DNA from: Croceicoccus bisphenolivorans
Lineage (GTDB): Bacteria; Pseudomonadota; Alphaproteobacteria; Sphingomonadales; Sphingomonadaceae
NCBI RefSeq assembly: GCF_001634625.1
Contig: NZ_LRSE01000011.1
Span: 45,826-109,825, forward strand
Direction of reading: 5' to 3'
Length of the DNA: 64,000 nucleotides
A model generated the notes under the pieces. That model worked only from the letters and a program-made list of their open reading frames with translations, did no database searches and was not told the DNA's origin. Within the stretch, counting starts at the first letter, position 1. Each line of letters begins with the position of its first letter. Position numbers and translations under genes: made by a program. Positions 39,764 to 48,062 of the stretch are shown in pieces.

Positions 39764-40521
39764 AGCGAGACCCAACCCAGGGCCTTGGCACCCATCCAAA
39801 GACCCATACCGATCATGAACAGGTTCTCGGTCAACGATACGAAGCCGAGCGGCACGTTGCTGCTTCCGCCGACGCAAGCGCATTTCAACTCGCGCTTGTC
39901 GATGTAGACCGCCTTGAACACGCTGACCGCGCCGACCGTCCCTATGAACAGCGATACCGGAACCGAGACGATCGGAAGCGCGTGCGCGACCATTAATATT
40001 CCAGCCAAACCCTCACCGAACGGATATAGAAATCCATATCGTACCCAGCGTCGCGCCAGCAGATCGTAGTTGAGGAACATGGTCGAGAAGCTGCGCACGT
40101 CCTGCAACTTCTGGATCGCGAGCAAGGCCATCGATAGGCTGACAAACCATTCGACCGCTTCCACCGTGAAAATCGTGTCGAAAACGTACCAGCTAATTGC
40201 CAGACCCAGGAGGAAAGCGACGCCGAAAATGGCAATGACGGGCTGGTAGCTGGTCTCGTCATCACCGGCTTGCGTTCTTTTCTTGCCGACATGCTCACGG
40301 ACATCGTCGTAACCTCCGATGCGCTTCCCGCCGATGAAGGTTTGGGGGGTGGTTTCTACCCCATGCTGCTCTTTGAACGCATCGGTCTCCTCGCGCGTTT
40401 TCAAATGGTGGTCGTCCACCTCGAAACCTTCGCGTTTGAGCAAATCGACCGTTTTCAATCCATACGGACAAACGTGGTCCGGCATGACCATTCGGTAAAC
40501 GGTGGCAGTTTTAGTCGTCAC
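39760..40521 (-). CDS. Glutaredoxin - MauE-type membrane fusion protein
   Basis: About 253 residues, start GTG at 40521 chosen for the GGAG six bases upstream and because it precedes a normal glutaredoxin fold. Residues 1-80 form a glutaredoxin: VYRMVMPDHVCPYGLKTVDLLKREGFEVDDHHL, active site CPYG (single Cys), and TTPQTFIGGKRIGGYDDVREH. It is followed by four to five hydrophobic helices of MauE/DoxX-like type with CACVG near the end. MauE-like proteins are involved in thiol/disulfide chemistry. The fusion suggests a membrane redox protein; substrate unknown. Confidence 0.8.
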   Translation of the reverse strand: MTTKTATVYRMVMPDHVCPYGLKTVDLLKREGFEVDDHHLKTREETDAFKEQHGVETTPQTFIGGKRIGGYDDVREHVGKKRTQAGDDETSYQPVIAIFGVAFLLGLAISWYVFDTIFTVEAVEWFVSLSMALLAIQKLQDVRSFSTMFLNYDLLARRWVRYGFLYPFGEGLAGILMVAHALPIVSVPVSLFIGTVGAVSVFKAVYIDKRELKCACVGGSSNVPLGFVSLTENLFMIGMGLWMGAKALGWVSL

Positions 40522-40621
40522 GATATGCTCCGTCTTGAATTTCTTTTGATCCGCGAACTTGGCGCCTCGATCCTCGTTGGCTTTTGGTCGCTGCCTTTGC
40601 GCTCGTGTTCTACTAACGGGG

Positions 40622-41974
40622 TCACCGCCTCTCTTCCGCCGGTCTTTCTGAAGCGGAGTCCATCGCTTGCGAACGCCTGGACAAATAGAACCATTCGGCG
40701 ATGAAAACGGCGGCAATGCCTGCGACCGCATAGGCGACGACCGCAGGGTCGGTTTTGAGCTTGGCGAAGGCAAAAGCTGTCAGGACTACGCTGTCCGCCA
40801 CGAGTGCCGACCATAGCACCCAGGCACGCGCACCGATCTCTTCCCGCAAACCGCGCAGCACGCCCCAATGCACAAGCATGTCCATTACGAGATAGAAAAA
40901 TGCTCCGAGCGAAGCGATCCGCGACAGATCGAACAGGACCGCGAGCGTGCCGGCAATCACTACGGTATAGACCAGCATGTGACTGCGGATCGGTCCGCTC
41001 ATGCCGAAATGGCTATGCGGGATCATCTTCATCTCGGTCAGCATCGTCAGCATTCGCGAAACGGCGAAAACACTGGCGATGACACCCGAGGTCGTGGCTG
41101 CGATCGCGATTGCGACTGTGAAATAGAAGCCAAGCTCTCCGAGCGCGGGGCGCGCAGCTGCCGCAAGAGAGTAATCGCGCGCCTCGGCTATTTCTGAAGT
41201 GCTGAGGCTGGCGCCGACCGCCACCGCGACGAGAAGGTAGACGACCACGCATACTGCGATCGAAATGATAATGGTTCTGCCGACATTCCGATGCGGATCG
41301 ATGATTTCGCCGCCGCTGTTGGTGATGGTGGTGAAACCCTTGAAAGCGAGGATCGAGAAAGCGACCGAAGCGAGCAACGCGTCGAGGCCCGAAAGCGCGA
41401 CCGGCTCTGCGAAGGCACCGCCTGAAAATCCGGTGGCCCAGATCGCCGCAATTGCGAACAGGGCGATGCCGCCGATCTTGATTGCCGACATAATGAGCGA
41501 AAACCCGCTGACCGATTTGTTGCCGGCAGCATTCACGAAATAGGCGAAAACGATGAGGGCCAGTGCCGCGACGGAGACCAGAATGCCGCTGCTTTCGAGC
41601 CCAAAGGGCCGCAAGGCATAGGTCGCGAAGGTCCGAGCGACCAGGCTTTCGTTGATGACCATCGACAGCGCCATCAGGAGCGATGCCGATGCTGCAACGA
41701 CGCCCGGTCCGTAAGCCTTCTGAAGGATCATCGCGATGCCGCCAGAGGAGGGCCAGCGGTTCGACATCTTGATGTAGCTGTAGGCGGCAAGCGAGGTAAC
41801 CAGCGCGCCGACTATGAAAGAAAGCGGAAATAACGGTCCAGCCAGTTCGGCAATCTGGCCGGTCAGTGCGAAGATACCTGCGCCAATCATGACGCCGGTC
41901 CCCATCGCGACACCGCCCAGCAACGTTATCGAGCCCGCATTCTCGCTATGTTGATCGTCGCCATCTGTCTGCAA
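40622..41974 (-). CDS. APC-family amino-acid permease-like transporter
   Basis: A 450-residue inner-membrane transporter with about 12 helices. The start has VAMGTGVMIGAGIFALTGQIAELAGPLFPLSFI, the unwound first helix motif of APC transporters, and SILAFKGFTTITNSGGEIIDPHRNVGRTIIISI, the TM6 region. It starts the operon with the glutaredoxin-MauE, channel and DUF305 genes, 50 bases after an ECF-type promoter element. Substrate is unknown. Confidence 0.85.
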   Translation of the reverse strand: MQTDGDDQHSENAGSITLLGGVAMGTGVMIGAGIFALTGQIAELAGPLFPLSFIVGALVTSLAAYSYIKMSNRWPSSGGIAMILQKAYGPGVVAASASLLMALSMVINESLVARTFATYALRPFGLESSGILVSVAALALIVFAYFVNAAGNKSVSGFSLIMSAIKIGGIALFAIAAIWATGFSGGAFAEPVALSGLDALLASVAFSILAFKGFTTITNSGGEIIDPHRNVGRTIIISIAVCVVVYLLVAVAVGASLSTSEIAEARDYSLAAAARPALGELGFYFTVAIAIAATTSGVIASVFAVSRMLTMLTEMKMIPHSHFGMSGPIRSHMLVYTVVIAGTLAVLFDLSRIASLGAFFYLVMDMLVHWGVLRGLREEIGARAWVLWSALVADSVVLTAFAFAKLKTDPAVVAYAVAGIAAVFIAEWFYLSRRSQAMDSASERPAEERR

Positions 41975-42024
41975 GTCTTTCCCCTGTCTATGTCATCCCG
42001 TCCGAGAAGCATCACGACAAGCAG

Positions 42025-42049
42025 TACGTTGGGCAGAGGTTCACCCCTT
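42025..42049 (-). promoter_or_regulatory. Candidate ECF-sigma promoter of the APC/Grx-MauE/channel/DUF305 operon
   Basis: On the minus strand the site reads AAGGGG-N14-AACGTA, giving RAGGGR-N14-RCGTA within 25 nt (R at position 21 is A). It ends 50 nt before the APC start codon. It is one of five copies found upstream of transcription units around the ECF sigma gene at 44301. Confidence 0.6.
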
Positions 42050-42260
42050 AAAAAGATCCAGCATTTCTGACCGAGCTTTTGACTATCGCATTTCTCCTAT
42101 TTCGTGCGTGCTGCAATCATACAAATTGGAAGGGTCCGGGACTGTGGGGGCAGCCAGCCCGGACCCGGCGAGAAGTTCGACAGGCTTCTGTGTCGCTTCC
42201 CGCAATTAGTCCTCATCGCCTGCAACCTTTCATGCCGACGCATGGAGTGGCTTCACCCCC

Positions 42261-42725
42261 TTACGGAAAGGACGCGAAGACGCTCTGTCCGGTTGGGCCA
42301 AAGGCGATGACGTCGTAAGGCTGGATCCGGTTTCCGGCCTCCATGCCGGGCGATCCCAGAGGCATTCCCGGAACCGCGAGGCCGGCAACGCCGGCGGGCC
42401 GTTCGCGCAAAAGCTTGGCGACGGCTTCTGCAGGCACGTGACCTTCGATGATGTATCCATCGACCTCCATCGTATGGCATGACCATAACTCTTGGGGTAC
42501 GCCCCGCGCGGTCTTGATCGCCGCCATGTCGTTGCTGTCGACCGATGCCACCTTCGTGTTCATCCCGTCTTCGACATGGCCTGCCCAGTTGAGACAGCAC
42601 CCACATCCTGGATCCCGGAACATCGTATAGGTCGCTGCCTGAGCCACGTTCGAACAGGCTGCCAGCACGAGCAAGGCCGCGCCGCTAATCGATCGCCGGA
42701 GCAGCGAAGGCTTTTTCAAATTCAT
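42261..42725 (-). CDS. DUF411 periplasmic metal-binding protein
   Basis: A 154-residue protein with signal peptide (SGAALLVLAACSNVAQA; possible lipobox AAC). The DUF411 motifs are complete: YTMFRDPGCGCCLNW, VPQELWSCHTMEVDGYIIEGHVPAEAV, and GLAVPGMPLGSPGME. DUF411 proteins are associated with copper/silver resistance. The start ATG at 42725 overlaps the methyltransferase stop in ATGA (42722-42725). Confidence 0.85.
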   Translation of the reverse strand: MNLKKPSLLRRSISGAALLVLAACSNVAQAATYTMFRDPGCGCCLNWAGHVEDGMNTKVASVDSNDMAAIKTARGVPQELWSCHTMEVDGYIIEGHVPAEAVAKLLRERPAGVAGLAVPGMPLGSPGMEAGNRIQPYDVIAFGPTGQSVFASFP

Positions 42726-43426
42726 TGTGCAATTCCTTTCTTGTATCCGCGCCATAGCGAGATCGTCCCGGTTGCCGTCGGGAACCGTTGGAGCAGGCAT
42801 GGCTCGGTGAAGATTTCGGCGAACAGTTTTTCGACTTCGCCGTCGGCGCTGGGCTGCGTGTCGCTTATGCCGTCAAGAGACTGGACGGTCGCCCGGAAGA
42901 GGCTCCGCATGAGTGGGCTATCCTGCTTCATATAATCGGAGATCAACACGGTTCCGCCTGGCACGAGCAAGCTTTCGATGGTTTCCAGGATTGTCTGCTT
43001 CTTGCGCAAGGGGACCTGGTGCAGGACGAGGCTGCTGACGATCTTGTTCGGCTGCCACCCTGCGGGTAGCTTGAGGCTTTCGAGAAAGCCATTGTGCCAT
43101 TTCACGAGATCGGCTCCCGCGCCAAACTTGCGCCGCGCAAGCGCGAGCGCATCCGGGTCGGGTTCGACACCGATCAGACCCGCTTCCGGACAATCCGTCA
43201 TCAAGGCCTTGAGAAGAGTGCCGGTTCCGCTGCCAACATCGATCACCCGGTCGCCGGGGACAAGGTGCAGCTCTTCGACAATCCTTTGGCACCAGAGATG
43301 TTCGCGGGTGAACAGACCGATCGCCCGGTCGTAAAGCGGCGTCAGAAAGCTCTTGCCAAGAAGAGGCGTAAATTCGCCGTGATCTTCAGGTGCGGTGATA
43401 TTGCTCACGAGTTGGTTTCCATTCAT
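42722..43426 (-). CDS. Class I SAM-dependent methyltransferase
   Basis: A 234-residue cytosolic methyltransferase: motif I RVIDVGSGTGTLL, motif II IGVEPDPDALALARRKF, then NKIVSSLVLHQVP and GGTVLISDY. The fold resembles UbiE/MetW-like enzymes; similar genes occur in Sphingomonadales metal islands but the substrate is not known. It starts a two-gene operon with DUF411, 37 nt downstream of an ECF-type element and divergent from the cnrYXH-like genes. Confidence 0.82.
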   Translation of the reverse strand: MNGNQLVSNITAPEDHGEFTPLLGKSFLTPLYDRAIGLFTREHLWCQRIVEELHLVPGDRVIDVGSGTGTLLKALMTDCPEAGLIGVEPDPDALALARRKFGAGADLVKWHNGFLESLKLPAGWQPNKIVSSLVLHQVPLRKKQTILETIESLLVPGGTVLISDYMKQDSPLMRSLFRATVQSLDGISDTQPSADGEVEKLFAEIFTEPCLLQRFPTATGTISLWRGYKKGIAQ

Positions 43427-43463
43427 CCCGGCTTCGACCCGATTCTGACAGACCCGTCTCGAT

Positions 43464-43488
43464 TACGTATGGTGGTGGACATTCCCTC
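43464..43488 (-). promoter_or_regulatory. Candidate ECF-sigma promoter of methyltransferase-DUF411 operon
   Basis: Minus-strand GAGGGA-N14-ACGTA, 37 nt before the start codon at 43426. Same 25-nt geometry as the other four sites. Confidence 0.62.
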
Positions 43489-43502
43489 AAAAAAAGAAGT
43501 TT

Positions 43503-43527
43503 AAGGGATTGTGCAGGCGAGCGCGTA
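43503..43527 (+). promoter_or_regulatory. Candidate ECF-sigma promoter of the cnrYXH-like operon
   Basis: AAGGGA-N14-GCGTA, ending 32 nt before the start codon at 43560, diverging from the methyltransferase promoter with 14 bases between the two sites. Position implies autoregulation of the sigma operon. Confidence 0.65.
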
Positions 43528-43559
43528 TAGGACACGTGCAACCCACAGGAGTTTTTCGG

Positions 43560-43856
43560 ATGCGTGACAATCACTCTCTTGATGCGGTGCTCGGAACCCT
43601 TTCCGCCACCGGCACCAGCGAGGTCCCCGCCGACTTCATGGATGGCGTTTGGCAGCGCGCCGGACAGCTTGGCGAAATCGCCGACCGACGCCGCCGGACG
43701 GCTCTGTTCGTCGGTCTGTTCGTCGTCGGGCTTGGAGCTGGCGCCGGAACGAGCGGTTGGCCCGGCGGCTATGGCACGTCTTCCGCGTCATTTGGCGAGA
43801 GTCTTATCCTCGGCGAACAGCTGTCCCCATCGGCGCTCCTCCATGTGGAGCAATAG
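43560..43856 (+). CDS. CnrY-like membrane anti-sigma protein (putative)
   Basis: A 98-residue protein with a cytosolic N-terminal half (MRDNHSLDAVLGTLSATGTS start; ADFMDGVWQRAGQLGEIADRRRR) and one membrane helix (TALFVGLFVVGLGAGAGTSGW, residues about 43-63), then a short periplasmic tail. This matches the plan of CnrY: a short N-terminal sigma-binding helix region anchored by one helix. Similarity in sequence is low, as usual for these proteins; the call rests on size, topology and order (anti-sigma, sensor, ECF sigma). It would hold the ECF sigma at the membrane until the sensor binds metal. Confidence 0.65.
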   Translation: MRDNHSLDAVLGTLSATGTSEVPADFMDGVWQRAGQLGEIADRRRRTALFVGLFVVGLGAGAGTSGWPGGYGTSSASFGESLILGEQLSPSALLHVEQ

Positions 43857-43859
43857 GGT

Positions 43860-44294
43860 TTGAAGACGACGCATATCGTTCTCGCGGTGCTTCTCGCAGC
43901 ACTTGCAGGATGCCTCGGCGCGATTGCCGCGGACCGCTGGGCCAATCACGAGGCTGGCTCCGGCCTCCACGATTTCGTGCACGACGAGCTCAACCTGACG
44001 GCCGACCAGGAGCAGCGTCTCGATGCGCTCGAGGCCCGTTTCGCGGTCGAAAGGGCGCGGCTCGAAGGATTGGTGCGCGCAGCCAATGCCCGGCTCGCCC
44101 AGGCGATGGAAACCGAGCATGAGTACGGTCCCGAGGTCTCGGCCGCGATCGACGAGGTGCATGCACGCATGGGCGATCTGCAGAAGGCAACGGTGCGCCA
44201 TGTCTTCGACATGCGCGAAATTCTCGAACCCGAGCAGCAACGCCAGTTCGACCGCAAGGTCTCCGACGCCCTGACCCGCGACCCGCGCGACTGA
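43860..44294 (+). CDS. CnrX-like periplasmic metal sensor
   Basis: A 144-residue protein starting with TTG at 43860, with one N-terminal helix anchoring a four-helix periplasmic hairpin domain of the CnrX/ZraP type (heavy-metal sensor). His37 and His41 (LHDFVHDEL), Glu58 (ALEARF), His114 and Met118 (RHVFDM) have the same spacing as the CnrX metal ligands His42, His46, Glu63, His119 and Met123 in Cupriavidus. All are shifted by five residues. This predicts a Ni(II)/Co(II)-like octahedral site. The stop is six bases before the sigma start. Confidence 0.8.
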   Translation: MKTTHIVLAVLLAALAGCLGAIAADRWANHEAGSGLHDFVHDELNLTADQEQRLDALEARFAVERARLEGLVRAANARLAQAMETEHEYGPEVSAAIDEVHARMGDLQKATVRHVFDMREILEPEQQRQFDRKVSDALTRDPRD

Positions 44295-44300
44295 AGCGCC

Positions 44301-44861
44301 ATGTCGGGGGCGGGCGACAATCCGGATGAGGCCCTTGTTTCGCAGGCGAGGGCCGGAAGCAAGCGGGCTTTCAGCAAACTCGTCGAGTATGAAACGGGTC
44401 GGCTTCTCGCGCTCGCGACACGCATGCTTTCCTCTCCTTCTCAGGCCGAGGACGTTGTTCAGGACAGCCTGGCCTCGGTGTGGCTGACGCGCCATCGGCT
44501 CGATCCGGACAAGCCGATCGGACCCTATCTGACAACCGTCGTCCTCAACCGCTGCCGGGACCGTTTGCGCAGGCGCAAGGTCGCAGGCTTTTTCGGACTG
44601 TCAGGCGATGCCGAACTCCATTCCATCGCCGACGATTTGCCGGGTCCTGAAACGTCGGCCGTTTCCAGGGAAGAGCTCAATCTCGTTCAGGCCGAGATCG
44701 CGCGAATGCCTGTAAGGCTGCGCGAAGCCATCGTGCTCGTGACCATCGAGGGGCGTAGCCAGGCCGAGGCGGCCGATCTTCTCGGAACGACCGAAAAGGC
44801 GATCGAAACCCGCGTATACCGCGCGCGCAACAGGCTGAAGGAGCGCTTCGAAAAACTTTGA
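44301..44861 (+). CDS. ECF RNA polymerase sigma factor (CnrH-like)
   Basis: A 186-residue ECF sigma factor. Region 2: AFSKLVEYETGRLLALATRMLSSPSQAEDVVQDSLASVWL (residues about 24-63), followed by PIGPYLTTVVLNRCRDRLRRRK; region 4: AEIARMPVRLREAIVLVTIEGRSQAEAADLLGTTEKAIETRVYRARNRL. No C-terminal extension. It follows the CnrY- and CnrX-like genes with tight spacing. RAGGGR-N14-RCGTA elements in front of five nearby operons are its likely targets. Confidence 0.9.
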   Translation: MSGAGDNPDEALVSQARAGSKRAFSKLVEYETGRLLALATRMLSSPSQAEDVVQDSLASVWLTRHRLDPDKPIGPYLTTVVLNRCRDRLRRRKVAGFFGLSGDAELHSIADDLPGPETSAVSREELNLVQAEIARMPVRLREAIVLVTIEGRSQAEAADLLGTTEKAIETRVYRARNRLKERFEKL

Positions 44862-44884
44862 GGGGTTGGGTGGGCGCGCGCGTA
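44860..44884 (+). promoter_or_regulatory. Candidate ECF-sigma promoter of copAB operon
   Basis: GAGGGG-N14-GCGTA starts at the last bases of the sigma gene and ends 32 nt before the copA-type oxidase start codon at 44917, exactly the same distance as in the sigma operon. Nineteen of 25 positions match the site at 43503-43527. Confidence 0.63.
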
Positions 44885-44916
44885 AGTAACGGTAAACGCC
44901 AAGTCAGGAGCCCTTT

Positions 44917-46725
44917 ATGATCGCCGTCAATCGACGCAAGTTTCTCGGAGCCGGAGCAGGAGGAATGGGTCTGCTCGGCCTTGCCGGGGCGATGCCTGCC
45001 TGGGCACGGGGCGCGAACATCCTCGCAGGTAACGCCCGCAAGGGGCTGGACGAGATATCCGGCCCCAATATCGACCTCACCGTTGCCCGATCGGCCTTCG
45101 CGACCGGCAACAGGCGCGGCGGCGCGATCGCCGTCAATGGCACGATCCCCGGTCCGCTGTTGCGATTGCAGGAAGGCACGACCGTCCGGCTCAATGTCCA
45201 TAACCAGCTCGAGGAAGATACCTCGATCCACTGGCACGGTCTGCTCGTGCCGTTTCAGCTCGATGGAGTGCCTGGCGTGAGCTTTCCCGGCGTCAAACCG
45301 GGAGAGACCTTCACCGCCGAATTTCCGGTTCGCCAGTCGGGTACCTACTGGTGGCACTCGCATAGCGGCCTGCAGGAACAGGCCGGGCATTACGGCGCGA
45401 TCGTGGTCGACCCCGCCGGACCCGATCCGGTCCAGGCCGACCGCGAATATATCGTGGTGCTGAGCGAATTCAGCGAAATGTCGCCCCACACGATTTTCGA
45501 CAAGCTCAAGAAGGGCGAAGGCTACTTCAACTACAACCAGAACACCTGGACCGACGATTACCCGCTTTCGGGCGAGGATCGCCGGATGTGGGCGAAAATG
45601 CGCATGATGCCGACGGACATCCTCGACGTGTCGAGCGCGGCTTATACCTATCTTCTGAACGGCCATGGCCCGCTCGACAATCTGGAATACCTCTTCCGCC
45701 CGGGCGAACGCGTGCGGCTGCGCTTCATCAATGCCGGCGCCATGACCTTCTTCAATATTCGCATTCCCGGCCTGCCGATGACCATCGTTCAGGCGGACGG
45801 GCAGAACGTCGAGCCGGTGGAGGTCGACGAGTTCCAGATCGGTGTGGCCGAGACATACGACGTCGTCGTGACGCCGGGCGCGCAACAAGCCTACACGCTG
45901 GTCGCGGAGTCGATGGACCGCTCGGGCATGGGTATTGCCACACTCGCGAGCGCACCCGGCGCTCGCGCCGCCATTCCGCCGCTGCGCGATCCGCCGCTTC
46001 TGACCATGGCCGACATGGGCATGAGCGGCATGGACCACGGCTCGTCTGGCGATGCCGGCATGTCGGGCATGGACCACGGAAGTGGCGGCGACATGGCGGG
46101 GATGGATCATGGTTCGTCCGGCGAATCCGAGATGGCAGGCATGGCCGGCATGTCGGGGATGCAGATGCGCGACACGTCGCTTCTGCCGCCCGATGTGAAG
46201 GTCGGGCCCGGTCTCGACATGGTCTCGATGAACCCGGTCGACCGCATGGGCGATCCCGGCATCGGTCTCGCCGATGTGCCGCATCGTACGCTCGACTATC
46301 GCAAGCTGCGCGCTCTGACGCCGCACCGCGAGGGCCGCACGCCGTCCCGGCGAATGGAAATTCATCTGACCGGCAATATGGAGCGCTACATGTGGTCGTT
46401 CGACGGCAAGAAGTTCTCCGCCGTCTCAGACGAGCCGATCCGTTTCGCCTATAACGAGCGCGTGCGCGTGAAGCTCGTCAACGACACGATGATGGCGCAC
46501 CCCATTCACTTGCACGGTCATTTCTTCGAGCTGGTCAATGGCGCGCCGGCCGATCGTCAACCGCTCAAGCACACGGTAATCCTGCAGCCGGGTGGCAGCG
46601 CGCAGTTCGACCTGACGGCGGACGAGCCGGGCGACTGGGCCTTCCACTGTCACCTTCTCTACCACATGCATGCCGGGATGTTTCAGATCGTCACGGTCGC
46701 CAATCCCGACGGGAGCGAAGCATGA
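44917..46725 (+). CDS. copA: CopA/PcoA-type multicopper oxidase
   Basis: A 602-residue TAT-exported (NRRKFLGAGAGG) periplasmic oxidase. Copper sites: SIHWHGLLVPF, YWWHSHSGLQEQ, HPIHLHGHFFEL and FHCHLLYHMHAGMF. A Met/His-rich stretch between about residues 365 and 410 repeats MSGMDHGSSG units (CopA copper-binding repeats). It matches PcoA/CopA length. It would oxidise Cu(I) and bind copper in the periplasm. Overlaps copB by four bases. Distinct from the CueO-like oxidase at 29.4-30.9 kb. Confidence 0.94.
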   Translation: MIAVNRRKFLGAGAGGMGLLGLAGAMPAWARGANILAGNARKGLDEISGPNIDLTVARSAFATGNRRGGAIAVNGTIPGPLLRLQEGTTVRLNVHNQLEEDTSIHWHGLLVPFQLDGVPGVSFPGVKPGETFTAEFPVRQSGTYWWHSHSGLQEQAGHYGAIVVDPAGPDPVQADREYIVVLSEFSEMSPHTIFDKLKKGEGYFNYNQNTWTDDYPLSGEDRRMWAKMRMMPTDILDVSSAAYTYLLNGHGPLDNLEYLFRPGERVRLRFINAGAMTFFNIRIPGLPMTIVQADGQNVEPVEVDEFQIGVAETYDVVVTPGAQQAYTLVAESMDRSGMGIATLASAPGARAAIPPLRDPPLLTMADMGMSGMDHGSSGDAGMSGMDHGSGGDMAGMDHGSSGESEMAGMAGMSGMQMRDTSLLPPDVKVGPGLDMVSMNPVDRMGDPGIGLADVPHRTLDYRKLRALTPHREGRTPSRRMEIHLTGNMERYMWSFDGKKFSAVSDEPIRFAYNERVRVKLVNDTMMAHPIHLHGHFFELVNGAPADRQPLKHTVILQPGGSAQFDLTADEPGDWAFHCHLLYHMHAGMFQIVTVANPDGSEA

Positions 46726-48038
46726 AAATTCGTATTGTCAGCCTGCTCGCATCGGTCGCAGCCGGCTCAGTTCTCGCCTCCCCCGCGGCGGCCCAGCATG
46801 CCGGTCATTCGCCGGCGGAACCGCAGCAGAGTGTCGAGGCGCAGGCTGACGCGAAGACAAAGTGCGAGGAAGAAGCCGAGCGCCATCGCGCGATGGGGCA
46901 TCCGGTTGCAGATGGAGCATGCGAACCGGCTGCCGAGCCTGAAGCCGCGATGGACCACTCCGAGATGGATCACTCAACCATGAATCATGGTTCGATGACC
47001 GCTCAGGACGGTCATTCGGGCATGACGATGCCGATGGACGCTGCCCGTCCACAGGCATCGCCCGAAAGTCATGAAGGAATGGATCACGGCTCGATGCCGC
47101 AGGGCAAGCCTGCCGAAGGCGGGATGGATCATTCGCAGATGAATCACGGCGAGATGGGACAGGCGGAAGCCGCCAGTTCGTCGATGGACCATGGGCAGAT
47201 GGATCACAGCCAGATGAACCATGGGCAGACGCCTTCGCAGGACATGCAGGGCATGGACCATTCGGCGATGCAGATGGGCGCGGACGATGATATCCCGCTG
47301 CTGCCGCCTCCTCCAGAAGCCGGGAGCGGCCCCGCGCGCGCGGCGGTCGCCATCTGGGGCGAGGAAGCCATGAACGAAGCGCGCCGCGAGCTTGTCCGCG
47401 AGACCGACGGAGGAATGCGCTTATGGTTTCAAGGCGATCGGCTCGAATACCGCGCCCGCGAGGGGAAGGATGGATATCTGTGGGACATCCAGGGATATTA
47501 TGGCGGCGACATCGACAAATTCTGGTTCAAGTCAGAGGGGGAGGGCAGCTTCGGCGAACCCATAGAAGGCGCCGAGGTTCAGGCGCTCTGGAGCCGCGCC
47601 ATTGCGCCCTTCTTCGATTTCCAGGCGGGTGTTCGCCAGGACCTCACCGGTCCGGAGCGCACGCACGCGGTTATCGGCATACAGGGCCTCATGCCGTACC
47701 GTTTCGAGGTCGATGCTGCGGCCTTCGTGTCCACCAAGGGCGATGTGACCGCGCGGATCGAGGGCGAACTCGACCAGCGCATCACGCAGCGGTTGATCCT
47801 CCAGCCCAGAGCCGAACTCGCGCTTTCTGCGCAGGACATTCCCGAGCTGGGCATCGGTGCCGGTCTTGATCGGATCGAGGCGGGCCTGCGTCTACGCTAC
47901 GAGTTCGCGCGCGAATTCGCGCCCTATGTCGGCGTTTCCCAGGAATGGCGCATCGGCGACAGCGCGGATTTTGCGCGGGCCGCCGGAGAGGATCCGAGCG
48001 TCACCAATTATGTCGTCGGTGTGCGATTCTGGTTCTGA
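46722..48038 (+). CDS. copB: CopB/PcoB-type outer-membrane copper protein
   Basis: A 438-residue protein with a signal peptide (MKIRIVSLLASVAAGSVLASPAAA). Residues about 75-190 contain repeated Met/His units (MDHSEMDHSTMNHGSM, MDHSQMNHGEM, MDHGQMDHSQMNHG) for copper binding. The C-terminal part is a beta-barrel of CopB type: WGEEAMNEARRELVRE, LWFQGDRLEYRAREG, and ends with VTNYVVGVRFWF (terminal Phe). It works with CopA in periplasmic/outer-membrane copper sequestration. Confidence 0.93.
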   Translation: MKIRIVSLLASVAAGSVLASPAAAQHAGHSPAEPQQSVEAQADAKTKCEEEAERHRAMGHPVADGACEPAAEPEAAMDHSEMDHSTMNHGSMTAQDGHSGMTMPMDAARPQASPESHEGMDHGSMPQGKPAEGGMDHSQMNHGEMGQAEAASSSMDHGQMDHSQMNHGQTPSQDMQGMDHSAMQMGADDDIPLLPPPPEAGSGPARAAVAIWGEEAMNEARRELVRETDGGMRLWFQGDRLEYRAREGKDGYLWDIQGYYGGDIDKFWFKSEGEGSFGEPIEGAEVQALWSRAIAPFFDFQAGVRQDLTGPERTHAVIGIQGLMPYRFEVDAAAFVSTKGDVTARIEGELDQRITQRLILQPRAELALSAQDIPELGIGAGLDRIEAGLRLRYEFAREFAPYVGVSQEWRIGDSADFARAAGEDPSVTNYVVGVRFWF

Positions 48039-48062
48039 AATCTCAAAAAGGATAGAACTTCC

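Noticed and set aside
42050..42260. Short open frames between the APC gene promoter and DUF411
   Set aside because: No ribosome site, family similarity or convincing composition; treated as intergenic.
44677..46365. 562-codon open frame on the minus strand
   Set aside because: Antisense to the copA oxidase; His/Arg-rich shadow.
46974..47261. Repeated Met/His coding sequence looking like a DNA tandem repeat
   Set aside because: It is protein-level metal-binding repetition in copB, with irregular units; not a CRISPR array or satellite.
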